From positions 23,457,387 through 23,521,386 of the forward strand of contig CM066918.1 of the NCBI GenBank assembly GCA_033964015.1: DNA of 64,000 nucleotides. The letters run 5' to 3'. Below are positions 1-11,300 of the stretch, piece by piece. Below the pieces are notes generated by a model that was not told the origin of the DNA, did not search any database, and was given only the letters and a program-made list of their open reading frames with translations. Origin of the DNA: Scolanthus callimorphus. Lineage: Eukaryota; Cnidaria; Anthozoa; Actiniaria; Edwardsiidae. Position 1 is the stretch's first letter. Every line of letters begins with the position of its first letter. The position numbers and the translations under genes were made by a program.

Positions 1-341
1 GTTCCCACTTTCTCGCCACGCGAAGAGTTGTGAGATCCAGCCTAAAATTAAACCACAGATCATTCGAAAAACCTTTAAAGTCGCAAGGATAAGCTAGGAT
101 ATTCTCTATTTTTTGTGTGTTGGGTATACGATGAATTCAGGGGAATCAAGAGGGGATTTGAATACTTTCGCGCGCGAAATTCAATCTAAAAATAGACACT
201 TTGCTGACTGTGATGTGGACAAATACAGTACGAAAGATTCTAACTCTTGTTAATCCACTCTTGGTAACTTGTTACCCGAAGAGCATGTTCCCCAAAGTGG
301 TGCCACCCTTATATACTAATTAACACACTGAAATGTTTCAG

Positions 342-3300
342 ATATTCGGTTGTGGCTCTGTGGCTCAGACTGTTCTCAGCAGACAGAACAATGGTACATT
401 TTTCTCCATCAACTTCGGCTGGGGGATAGGAGTGACTATGGGGTGTTATTGGGCTGGCGGTATATCAGGTATGTCTCGTGCTAATCGTGTAATACTAATA
501 ATGGATAGGAGTGACTATGGGGTGTTATTGGGCTAGCGGTATATCAGGTATGTCTCGTGCTAATCGTGTAATACTAATAATGGATAGGAGTGACTTCTTT
601 TGATTTTTTTTTTCAGGGGCGCACATGAATCCCGCTGTTACCCTTGCACTGGCTGTCGGTCAACGGTTTCCCTGGAGAAAGCTGCCTGTGTACGTTCTCG
701 CGCAACTTGCTGGCGCCTTCGTTGCCTCCGCCTGTGTGTACGCAGTTTATTATGGTTTGTATGCACTGTTTATGTACGCCTCGGATACCCTAATGGCGTG
801 CTATATACGCCCTCGTCTCATAAACGTTAAACGTTTTTATTAAGTTCTATCCGTGAAGTCTGAAATTAGTTTGAAACGAGAGTCATAGAAAAAAATGTTT
901 CTTCGTCAGCAGCTGCGTGAGAATTCTAATTGACATTATCTTTAGTAGACCAGAAAACAACCCGTCGCCTTGTGACGAAACATTTTGTCTGAAAGATTTT
1001 GTCTTGCTGAACCTGCCCTACAGTTTTATAATCTGGGCTCCCATACATTTGAATATCAGTGAAGACTTAGCACTTTTACCTGATTTTATTGCAATAAACA
1101 CGGTTCCTTGTCTGTCCCTCAAAATTTTTCCAAGAAAACGAAATGGATAGTTGGGCTTCGTAAACGTTCGTAGAAATCCGTAGCCGAGCAAAAGATTAGT
1201 AATGGGCTTCCTGTGGTGTACACGAGTGCGCCAAACATGGGATGGAATTCGGCGGGAAAACTTCAACCAATCCTCGTATAGACATACACCCGAAAATAGT
1301 ACAGATAAATAGGCTTGGGGCAAATATTATATATTGATATTATTATTATGTTTAAGTTTTCTCTGAGCTTGAAAAGGCTAAACATCCGGGATTCCCTTTA
1401 ATGTCCTTTTTATATTTTTCACCGAAATTCTAGATGCGCTGAACGAGTTTGATGGTGGTGTGAGACAGATTCTTGGTATCAATGGCACGGCGGGTATTTG
1501 GGCGACTTACCCTCAGCCGTACCTCTCGACAGCGGGTGGATTTGGCGATCAGGTGAGAGAGGGGAGCTTGGGTTTGGCATGGCCAAGTTACATATAAAGA
1601 GGTAGTGTCATGATTTTGTGTTTATTTAGGTAGCTTAAATTCAGTCAAATTCGCAAAATTCAATGAGATGAATGCATTTCATTTGCTCCTGTTCCAGTTC
1701 GTCGGAAATCGGCTCAAATGCTTTTCAAGAATCGACGGATTCGTTTCAAATTACTTGACGTCTAAATTAATTCCCGTCTCCTCTCTATCAATCAGTTCTT
1801 AGGAACTGCCCTGCTCGTAGGCTGCATCTTCGCCATTGCCGACCAGAAAAACAATGCTCCTAGTAAAGGCTCGACGCCAATCGTCATCGGACTGGTGGTG
1901 TTTGTAATTGGCGCTACATTTGGCTACAACTGTGGATATGCTATCAACCCCGCGAGGGACCTGGCACCGAGGATCTTCACCGCCCTTGCGGGGTGGGGTT
2001 GGGACGTGTTCACGTAAGTATAATGGATATCATTAACGAGACACGAAATGAAGATAATCCCCTTTTAATTAAACACCCCTCTGTCCCCCCATGCTCGAGG
2101 GTCTAGGTGCGTCTTTCCCCGAAGGAGCGTGAAGTACACTGAATCTTCAAGCATATCCTATGGCCCATGTCGTGAGACTTCTCAATTCTCAAGTCCCTTT
2201 ATTTCACTTGATACCATCCTTTTCGTAGTTCGTTTTGTTTGCCTCATTAACACCATTATCTTGCAGCACCCAAAGGAGCTCAAACTTTTGAATAACAAAA
2301 CGAATTCGAAGAGGATTCTGGTAGTAGTGGTATCAAGATGTTATAAGGGGAATTCTGAATTGATTGCGTTTGCGCTTAGTATTTTAGGCTTTGGGGGAAA
2401 TTTTCTTAGGATTCTTGTTGTTTTCATTATCGAACCGGGAGCCTGTTTCTAGGGAGTACAGGAAGAGTAACCGCAGATTGAAAATCAGGATATTTTTAGA
2501 ATCAAAGTCTCGCGAAAATTACCGTTTCTGGATAAATTTGAAGAGGAAGTCGATCGAAGTGATTTGCTCGTCAGGCAGCTGAACATGCACAAACATCCCA
2601 ACACACCATGCATTCGATAAGTCCATCATCATGGACAATAGAGCGTCTGTATGATGTCTTGTTCACAGTAGTAGTTAAAAAAAACTAATAAATAAACGCC
2701 ACACAACTATTGAAAATGGACGCCCCGGAATAAACTCCTGGTCGAGCTTGAAAGGTCTGTGATTATGTTCACCAGAGGCCTCGATAGATAGTGCGGATTC
2801 CACATGACTGTAGTGAAACCAATTCAGAATAAAACCTATAGGAGTGATTGTAAAGTGATTACAAATTACTCACGACAGTCACGACAGTTACGACAGTCAC
2901 AGACTCGTGCCCAGACGATATTGTAGAAAAGCCGAGGAATGCAGGGGTTTATGGGAAGGATTAGCGGAGCGCAGGGGGATGTGGGAAGGATTCGCAAGGC
3001 GTGCAATGGATTGTGGACCGGGCACAGTCGTTATTGTAAAAAAAAAGTCGAGGAATGCAGGGGATTATGGGGAGGGATAAGTGCAGCGCAGGGGGTTGTG
3101 GGAGGGACCCGCAAGGCGCGCGATGGATTGTGGTCCTTCACTCGTCCCACAATCCATTGCGCGCCGCCTCGCTAATCCTTCCCATAATCCCCTGCGCTCC
3201 TTGACGTTTCTGCTATAGCATTCTATTAGCAGCGATCCTTGACCATTGACCTACTTAGCGACAATCCGCTCTAACTTGGTTTTCTGTCCTCAATCGCAGA

Positions 3301-3588
3301 GTGTGTAACAACTGGGCCTGGGTACCAGTGGTTGGGAGTCTGCTCGGTGGCATCGCTGGTGCGCTTCTCTATATCATTCTAATTGATATGCATCACGTGA
3401 CTCCGGACAAATCCCAGGCTGCACTGCAGGAAGTGAAGGTAGAAGGCAAAGGAGGTGTAGAGCTCGAGAATGTCAGCGCACAACAGAACTCTGCTTTTGT
3501 GAACGAGGACGGTGAAGAGAACGCAATCCCAAAAGGGAAAGAAAAGTTTGTATCTCAAGACGACAATACCACTCTGACTGCCTTTTGA
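342..3588 (+). CDS. Aquaglyceroporin, tandem copy 1 (5' exon off window)
   Basis: Membrane channel of the glycerol/water-conducting branch of the MIP family. Visible exons are 342-468, 617-754, 1434-1552, 1796-2013 and 3300-3588; all introns are GT-AG and the phases join without a break, giving about 297 residues. The translation begins at IFGCGSVAQ (end of TM1), carries the first pore motif MNPAVT after the 617 acceptor, the loop [11 protein letters not shown], and the second motif INPARD. The Asp after NPAR is the usual mark of glycerol channels. The C-terminal tail is acidic and ends TLTAF, a possible class I PDZ ligand. The first coding exon (26 residues in copies 2 and 3) is not found in bases 1-341, so it should lie left of the window. 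This copy has GWGWDVFT where copies 2 and 3 have GWGGDVFT. Intron 2 is only 148 bp and holds a tandem duplication of the exon end. Confidence 0.9.
424..595 (+). repeat. 79-bp tandem duplication of an exon 3' end with its donor
   Basis: The segment starting GGATAGGAGTGAC at 424 recurs at 503 and, as a short third start, at 582, a constant step of 79 bp. It contains the last 45 bases of an aquaglyceroporin exon plus the splice donor. The second copy has TAG where the exon has TGG, so use of the downstream donor (after 547) would add an in-frame stop. Copies 2 and 3 do not have this duplication. Confidence 0.9.
755..1433 (+). other. Intron 3 of copy 1
   Basis: Intron of about 680 bp. It aligns by eye with the same intron of copies 2 and 3 from the motif GATACCCTAATGGCGTGC onward but lacks the roughly 150-bp GC-rich insertion that both of them carry just after the donor. 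Short open frames on either strand here look accidental. Confidence 0.7.
2014..2790 (+). other. Intron 5 of copy 1, first part
   Basis: Intron sequence that starts with the same donor region and the GAGGAGCGTGAAGTACACTG-like stretch present in copies 2 and 3, then diverges. I see no coding exon in it; the open frame at 2129-2452 has no recognisable features. Confidence 0.5.
2790..3205. repeat. Intron 5 repeats: MITE end plus GC-rich hairpin units
   Basis: Bases 2796-2890 match one end of the inverted-repeat family that is complete at 48996-49120 (TTCACATGACTGT... and ...CACGACAGTC). Bases 2930-3205 contain two direct copies of a GC-rich unit (GAGGAATGCAGGGG...CAATGGATTGTGG), then a reverse-orientation copy (CCACAATCCATTGCGCGC), so the region can fold back. 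Copies 2 and 3 keep only one short hairpin at this place. Confidence 0.7.
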
Positions 3589-4210
3589 ATACGTACGAGC
3601 CTATTGTCGCCATGATTTACACGTGCGAGCTTGCTTTCTGCGCTTGAGAGTGCGCCTTCATTTGTGGACCAGGCCTTAGAGATGCAAAAACTGCTTACAT
3701 TGGGGATTCAAACTATGGCGACAAAAATGCACGCTGCACTGCTTGTTAAGTGTCCTTTACATCCACTTTATTACTGGCGATATTGAGCCGCCGACAGCTC
3801 AATAAAGTTGAAAGAGTTGCGACCAGTTACTGAGGTATGGGCAACACATGACAAGACATTTTTGGGAAATTACTTGGTGATACTGGTCGATCTAGTCTCA
3901 CAATATGTGTGAAGCTTACAACTTTACTGGACCCGAGGAAGGTTTAGAAAACGCAAGCATTTCAGACGGAAATACGGGACCTTGCAAACACAGAAAAAAT
4001 TAATTGCAAAATGGACAAAACGCTCTATACTTCATTTGACCTAAAGCAGCTAATGGAGAAAAACCGTGTGATTCTGTCGCCATCCTTTGCATCTCTAAGG
4101 TAACGATCTTGTGCTGTAACCTTGGTAACAGAAGCCTTTGAACAGAAGCCTTTGTAACAGGTATACTTTGAAAATAATGAAATGAAATGAAGCAGATTGT
4201 AATCATTAAT
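3589..4210 (+). other. Duplicated 3' flank of copy 1
   Basis: Untranslated and downstream sequence shared with 16336-16934 and 35757-36262 (for example GAATACGTACGAGCCTATTG just after the stop). The duplication therefore includes the gene's 3' flank. No other gene is seen. Confidence 0.75.
3801..3806 (+). terminator. Candidate polyadenylation signal of copy 1
   Basis: AATAAA lies 213 bp after the stop codon of aquaglyceroporin copy 1. The aligned position in copy 2 (near 16545) reads AAAAAA, and in copy 3 the stretch is deleted. Copy 3 has another AATAAA near 36145. This is a motif match only. Confidence 0.4.
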
Positions 4211-5297
4211 CCCGAGGGAAGGGAACTCCCATATTTTGGGCGGGGGTGCTCGTCGTACCTTTTAGGGTTTAAAATCAGGCCTCTGGTACCTTTTAGGGGT
4301 AAAATTCGAACGTGCTTTTTTTTCAGGTACCTCTTATCCGGCCCGTTCTAGCAAATCAAGCAAATCACACTTGTTGGTAGCCTGAATCTCAGACGTATTT
4401 TCCCTCGTAAAAACAATAATACGAGAGAGAATTACGAGGGAAAATACGTCTTGTCGGTACCTTTTAGGGGTCAAAATCAACTAAGCGACGCTGTAGAAGC
4501 CCTAAATGTAATAACTGGCCCTAAGTGTAATAAAGGCCCCAAGTGTAATAAGAAATGGCCCTAAGTGTAATAAAGGCCCCAAATGTAATAAAAATTGGCC
4601 CTAAGTGTAATAAAGGCCCCAAACGTAATAAAAAGTGGCCCTAAGTGTAATAATCAATAATGGCAATGATCATACAAACTGGCAGGGTAGCAAATTTTGT
4701 AAGTTCCCTAGAACAGGGATACAGAATAGAACTTAGTTGCAGGTCTAAGGTCAGCTTCTCAAAGAGTAGCAGCACACACCTAGTCTCGTGTTCCATGAGT
4801 ACCCCGAAGCCGATACTTAATATTACAAAGCCCGCGGTGTTTGCTTCATATTAGACCCCGATGCGATAGACATATCCGTCCTAGTTGGAGTGACAAATAC
4901 GGTATTTTGGGACTTTAAAAAGTTGCTGCTTAATAGAGGATGGCCGCTTAATTGAGGTATCACTGTAATATATTGATATAACAACGCTGACTTATTCCAA
5001 CTAGGACGTTGTATGGTCATTGCCATTTATTACACTTGGGGCCTTTATTACACTTAGGGCCAATTTTTATTACATTGGGGCCTTTATTACACTTAGGGCC
5101 AATTTTTATTACATTTGGGGCCTTTATTACACTAAGGGCCATTTTTTATTACACTTAGGGCCATTTTTTATTACACTTGGGGCCTTTATTACATTTAGGG
5201 CTTCTACAGACGCCATGTTTGGTACCTTAAGGGGTAAAATCGAACGTTTCCCGACGAGCACCCCCGCCCCAAAAATAGGGGAGCCTTTCCCCGGGTT
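4211..5297. mobile_element. TIR element with ATTAAT flanks, carrying a nested insertion
   Basis: Ends are inverted: CCCGAGGGAAGGGAACTCCC at the left and its imperfect complement ending CCCCGGG at the right, followed inward by a GCTCGTCGTACCTTTTAGGG-like stretch on both sides. ATTAAT flanks both ends (4205-4210 and 5298-5303). The copy 3 flank has a single ATTAAT and no element, so this is a real insertion. It has no coding capacity. A second element is inserted in the middle at 4492-5208; copy 2 has the same host element without it. Confidence 0.85.
4492..5208. mobile_element. Nested 717-bp TIR element with 5-bp target duplication
   Basis: Begins TGTAGAAGCCCTAAATGTAA and ends with the complement, TTACATTTAGGGCTTCTACA. 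GACGC is present on both sides (4487-4491 and 5209-5213) and once in the empty site at copy 2 (AAGCGACGCCATG near 17214). Both ends carry short subterminal arrays built from GGCCCTAAGTGTAATAA-type units in opposite orientation. No transposase is encoded. The superfamily is not clear; TG...CA ends with a 5-bp duplication do not match a common MITE class that I can name safely. Confidence 0.85.
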
Positions 5298-5303
5298 ATT
5301 AAT

Positions 5304-7470
5304 TCCCAATATTATTGTTAACTGTGAGCTATTGATGGTCTCTTTTCTGTTCCTTTTTATTGTCAGTTAATACATCACTTCTCATACAGGCTCTTTTGTA
5401 TTTATCTTGGGCTACAGAATGGACAACAGAAGTTTTATTGTGTTCTGCATCTTAGCTGGTTTTATCCTGGCAAAGGCTCTTTCCATAGTAAAATCACTAT
5501 AGTTTAATTCTGTCCGCGTTTTGTTCCTGAGATATAGATATGGGCTTTCTGGTCGCGTCATCTTTGTTAACGTACGCCGCTCGATAGAAAATGAGGTAGC
5601 TCCCGACTACAGTAGTCTTTCGCCTACACCTGCGAAACTGCGCACCTGTACATATTAACTACAGAGGGCATTAAAAGTATTGTTTTCATACAATCCGTAA
5701 AAAATAACTCCCTCACATTAAAACTTACGCGTCCAATGGAATGCGGCACTAATTATAGAAGATTCTGTGGACAAGAAATGTATCCCGCAGGACAAAAAAT
5801 CGTTTATCTCAGTAGGGGGCAGAGCTAAAAATCCCGTAGCTAAGAGCGTTTAGCTTTTCATGCAGATCGATCTGCAGTCCCCAGAGGCTCGCATCATTGG
5901 GAGGGGTAGACTATGTGGGGGCGGATACGACATAGGCTAGGGGAGGGGTTATATTACAGACAGACAAAAGTTTTATTTGATGTTTTATTTGATGTATTCA
6001 GTGTCACTACAAGTACACATGTCACTACGTATTTGGATCAATGCTTATAAAATACTGTGTCCTACAGTGATATTGTCTTTCACAGGGGAGCGCTTCTTGT
6101 TTGTAGGCACAAAAGATTGCGCGGTATTTTGTTGTGGTTGTCGTGTGTGCAGAACGGTAATAAAATTCGGGGATGATAAAACATAACACAGGTCATACCA
6201 GATAAAAGCACCGCTCTTCTACGTCTCGCTGTTGACTGGCACGTCAGAGGTAAGGAAATAAAAATAGTAAAGTAATAGTAATAGTACGAAAGTGTAAAAG
6301 TTTGCAGTTTTCCCTGCTGTGAGAGACCTCTGCTAGCATCAATTTAGTTTCTTTGAAATCAGTATCGTTGTCGCATTTTAAAAAACTCCTTAGTATCGTA
6401 GCAGGACCGCTGAACAATCGGTTTACAGTGGTTACTACATCATGCATGGAACTAGTTTACAGTCTAGCCTGAGTTCGACGGCTTGAAAAGAAAATCGTGT
6501 ATATCTTCGTTCAGAAATGCCTAGACGAGCTGACTTTTGTCAGGCTACGAGATATTTCATTTGTCAGGCTGAGTTATACATTTTTTACTTGAATCAAGTC
6601 GCAAATTTGGAAAACACTGCATAGTGAAACAGTTTTGGTTTCAAAAATGGTGTACTTTGAATTCGTACGCTGCATCAAAAAACCCTTACACGGAACAGAA
6701 ACAAAAATGTCAAAATATATTATTAAGAGACAAATTGTAATTCTGATTAGCAGTGGACCGGAATTGCCGATTTTTTTCACGGATTCGTTTGGTTTCTTTT
6801 TTCTCTTTTTGCCATTTAAAATTAAGGAAGTGTCAAAATTCGGTGCCGTCGGATTTAGGCAAACCGTCCCAGGGAATTTATGTGAGGGCAAACTGACTGT
6901 AGGTCCTGACTATAAACAAATCATCTCACACGAAAGTCATTTAACCGACTTTTTATCGTCATTTACAAATGTCACATTGTAAAATTCTATTTTACAAATT
7001 AACAAATACGTAATCAACTATTAAAAGGAAGTGGATATAAAAATATATATAAAGGCAATCAGGAGTTTATCGTGGATGTCGAGCTGTCGAGTATTGAATG
7101 ACACTCGATGTGATTCTGAAGCGGGCCTCCGCATTCATTTGAACGTGCCGCCATTTTTTTCCAGAATGACCGGGTAGCACTATTCGAGATTCAAAAAATA
7201 CGAAGATACAAAGAGTTCACATTTATGTTAATTATTTTCGCCTGAGTATACGCAGTCAATTTGGTGAGAACATTCGAACGGGTTTTTGCTACAATATGCG
7301 CTGATCGCAGCAATTTCAGAAAATTAAAATATCCCCAATACCGGAAGATGAACTCGAAAATCAACAATTATCTGCTGATATTGAAAAACCCGAAACCTGG
7401 TTCGTATCTTTGACTATCTTTGTATCTTGTATCTCGAAATAGTGCAACCCAGATTGACTGCGTATACACT
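5304..7470 (+). other. Duplicated downstream flank, copy 1 unit
   Basis: Gene-free sequence that aligns by eye with the copy 2 unit: about 5310-5990 with 17310-17950, and about 5990-7280 with 19463-20919. After 7280 it continues as 26170-26340 because a 5.24-kb element splits the copy 2 unit there. Short open frames at 6574-6982 on both strands lie in non-coding duplicated DNA. Confidence 0.65.
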
Positions 7471-7826
7471 CATTTTTTTATATAAGAACGTCTAATTTTC
7501 AGTTGAGGCTGGGCCGTTCTTATTTTTGGAGCAATTTGAGGCTGGAAATGTTCTTACGGATGTTCTTACATTTCAGTGACGTGGGAACCTAAAATATGAT
7601 AGATCTTATAGAAGGATACATACCAATGAAGTATTTAAGAGAGTTTATAAATTACAATATTGAAGGTCGTTATTTGATTCGTTATTTGATTTCAGCATCA
7701 TGCTGAAAATAAATCGATTTTGCTCCTATTTGAGGCTCAGGCATGTTCTTAGCATGTTCTTAAAATTTGGGTAAATTTCAGGCTGAACGTTCTTATAAAA
7801 AAGGTTCTTATAAAAAAAAGAGTGTA
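7471..7826. mobile_element. Inverted-repeat element, TATAAGAACG ends
   Basis: Left end ACTCATTTTTTTATATAAGA and right end ...CTTATAAAAAAAAGAGT are inverted, with internal copies of GTTCTTA. The copy 2 unit has an uninterrupted GCGTATACTCAGCC near 26345, where copy 1 is split between GTATAC and GTACTC. The exact target duplication cannot be fixed by eye. No coding potential. Confidence 0.7.
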
Positions 7827-8303
7827 CTCAGCCGCAAATAACATATGTGAAATTCGATACCTTGTATCTTCGTATCTTCGTACTTTTTCACGCCCTGCAC
7901 GCCGAGTGGTCCCACATGGATGGGAGGAATGCAACTCCTTTCCATGAGCTCCTGATCCATCTTGAATAATGTGCAGGGGCGGATGCAGCAAAATGATTCT
8001 CATTTGTGGAGACTTTTGGTGGACATTCCTGCGGTGACTCAACGCTTTTCCAACGTTGCAAAACTTCCTTATTAGGAAATCTCCCTTAACTTATTGGAAG
8101 GTCTGTAAGTGTTTTTCCTCAAATCGTGGCGAAAAAGGCAGGTAAATTCACCAAAACTTACAGATACTCGAGAAACATCATTCCGTTGGTCGCCAGTTGT
8201 TTTTGTTCCCCACCGAGGGGCCTGAGTCGAGATTTTCAGTTTATCCACAGTGTCCGGCAACCCTACACGAGAGGGATTGGGACGGTGTTGCTCTCCAAAC
8301 TAA
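7827..8303 (+). promoter_or_regulatory. 5' flank / likely promoter region of copy 2
   Basis: Sequence ending just upstream of the copy 2 start codon. The part from about 8218 (GGGGCCTGAGTCGAG) is shared with copy 3 (about 27343-27610), including TTATCCACAGTGTC and the stretch GGTGTTGCTCTCCA before the ATG, so the duplicated unit starts here. No TATA box can be called with confidence. Confidence 0.45.
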
Positions 8304-11300
8304 ATGGCGAGAAACTTCTGGCGAGCGTCGCCACTAACTCGTGAGGCCTTAGCTGAATGCATTTCTACATTCATTTTAATTGTAAGTAATTCGGTAGCCG
8401 AATGGCATCTTCCCCAAAGTAGTGCCACTCTTAAATACTAGTTAACAGCAGTGAAATGTTTCAGATATTCGGTTGTGGCTCCGTGGCTCAGGTTGTTCTC
8501 AGCAGACAGAACAATGGTACATTTTTCTCCATCAACTTTAGCTGGGGAGTAGGAGTGACTATGGGGTATTATTGGGCTGGCGGTATATCAGGTATGTCTC
8601 GTGCTAATCGTGTAATAGATTTAGGCAATGCCTAAAAGTAGAGCTCCAATAAAATCTGATGACGTTGTTGATGACGTCAGATCATGTGACCATGTTGCTG
8701 TTCCTAAACACCTTTGTCGAAGTTTGGTTGTCTTACCACCTTTCCTTCCAGAGATAGGAATTTTACTTTATTAAATGAGGACGCCATAATGACGTCACAG
8801 ACTCACAGCAGGCCAGACTTATGCTGATGTATGTGTGTGTATAGTTAGTGTTCATTCTGACCATACTGTCGCATTCCCTCTGCATCTTCACAATTTTCTG
8901 AATTTTGTATAAAGTTTGGTTCTCTTACCATTCTTCATTCCTTCATCACTAGACCATGTTAGTGCATCCACTTTGTCACCAAGACAACTTTGTCGTAGTT
9001 TGGTTGTCTCCGTACTACCTATCCCTGATGATATATTATTTTTTCTTTGATTACACCAAAGCCCTTTAATGATATAGTTAGTGCACCCACTTTGTCACCG
9101 AGACATCTTTGTCAAAGTTTGGTTGTCTTACTACCTTTCATTCCTTAATTTTTTATGATTAAACGAACGCCCTTAAATTATGACGTTATCGGTGACGTCA
9201 CACCACGTGACACTGTCATCGCACTCTCCTTATCACATAGATAACTAACCTCAAGTTTGGTCCTCTGAACATTTTGCCTTTCAGAGAAATCGATGTTTTT
9301 CTTTACGGGTGCACGTTCGCGTTCCCGCCTAAAATTTGGATACCTGTGGCGGACGATACACACACATACACACACAATTACCCTATACGTTTAGTATACA
9401 GGAATGACAAAGAAAAAATCATATCTCCGGAAAAAAGCTTCAATTATCCTTAGGTTAATGGGTATCTCATGCTAAAGTCACGTGAGATGACGTCACTGAT
9501 AACGTCACTCAAAATGCCAAAAAAGTCTCAAACCACTAAAAAGCGACTTGATGGTTATATATATCTGTTACGACTTTTCCTTATGTATGGTGCTTCGCTC
9601 TAATACTAATAATGGATAGGAGTGACTTCCTTTGACTTTTTTCAGGGGCGCACATGAATCCCGCTCTTACCCTTGCACTGGCTGTCGGTCAGCGGTTTCC
9701 CTGGAGAAAGCTGCCTGTGTACGTTCTCGCGCAGTTTGTTGGCGCCTTCCTTGCCTCCCCCTGTGTTTACGCAGTTTATTATGGTTTGTATGCTTGTAGG
9801 GGCGTAGCTAGGGGGTCCTGGGGTGCATGTGACCCCCCTTCCTTTTAGAAGAAAAGTACAATAAACATTAAGAACAATATGTACCACAAATGTGACTCCC
9901 TCTCACATCTGTCTTGGATACGCCGGTGTTTATTTTCAAAACACCCCCTCGAGATACCCTAATGGCGTGCTATACACACTCATCTTATAGACGTTTTTAA
10001 TAAGTTCTATCCGTAAAGTTCCAGACATAAACGAGAGTTATAGAAAATACTTTTCTTCGCCAGCAGCTGCGTGAAAAATCCGATGAACAAAAACAGAAAA
10101 CAACCCGTCGCCTTGTGACGAACAATTTTATCTGAAAGATTTTGTCTGACTGAACCTGCCCTAAGGTTGTATAATCTCGAGCTCGCATACATTTGAATAT
10201 CAGTGAAGATTTAGCATTTACTTGATTTTGTTGCAATTTTGTCTCAAAATATTCCCAAGAAAACGGAATAGATAGAGTATGGTTTAGTAAACTTTCGTAC
10301 AAATCCGTAGCTGAGAGCAAAATCACATTTGTTAATTGGCTTCCTGCGCGCGCGGCAATGGTTGAAAAGTTCCCGCTGATTTCATCCAATCAGGGATATT
10401 CCTCGGATAGACGCCAGGGGCGGATTTGGGGGAGGGAGAGGGGCCCTCGGGAGATTTTCCCATATAAATATCGTTTATTGTCTCTTATATTTTTCACGAA
10501 ATTCTAGATGCGCTAAACGAGTTTGATGGTGGTGTGCGACAGATTCTTGGCGTCAATGGAACGGCGGGTATTTGGGCGACATACCCTCAGCCGTTCCTTT
10601 CTACAGCGGGCGGATTTGGCGATCAGGTGAGAGAGGGAAGCTTGGGATTGGCATGGCCAAGTTAAAGGGGCAGTGTCATGATTTTAGGGATAAGTAGCTT
10701 TTATTTTTCCTCTTCCTTAGCAGGACAATCTAAAAGTACTCCGTCCCCTAGAGGGGGTTAATGTTATGTTATTATTATGCAGTATGTAACGTCTGGATGC
10801 TTATTTAACACTTCCAGCAGGGCGCGAAGGGCGTAGCCTGCAGGATGTATTGATAAAATTATATTACAAATGTCAATGTATATCTAAAAATCTCTAAGGC
10901 GAGAAAAATAAAGAAAGAAAGAAAGAAAGAAAGAAAAAGAAAATTGAAACTAATAAAAATCTAATAATAAAACAGAGTTCATCTGTGTTTAACTTCCTAT
11001 GAGTTCTAATATTCATAGCAGTGGCTGACTTCAGGTGACTACTTTGAAGGTTCTTGCAATGTTCAGTTGGGTGCTTGAAATCACAGATTTCTGCATAGCA
11101 CGTCCACTTAATTATTTTTATTATTAACTAGTAGATCGCGATAGGGGGAAGAGAAAATATGAAAAACCCCATTCGTTGTGCAAATATTCCATAAATTCAG
11201 TCAAATTCACAAGAAATGAACGAAACAATCGTCTAGCTTTAAGGGAGTCTGTCGCCCAACTGCGCAGCTGTTCTGCACATCTTTCATCATCATCATCGTA

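Noticed and set aside
4492..5208. Telomere-like repeats because of CCCTAA in each unit
   Set aside because: CCCTAA occurs only once per longer unit and never in direct hexamer tandem; the structure is that of a TIR element.
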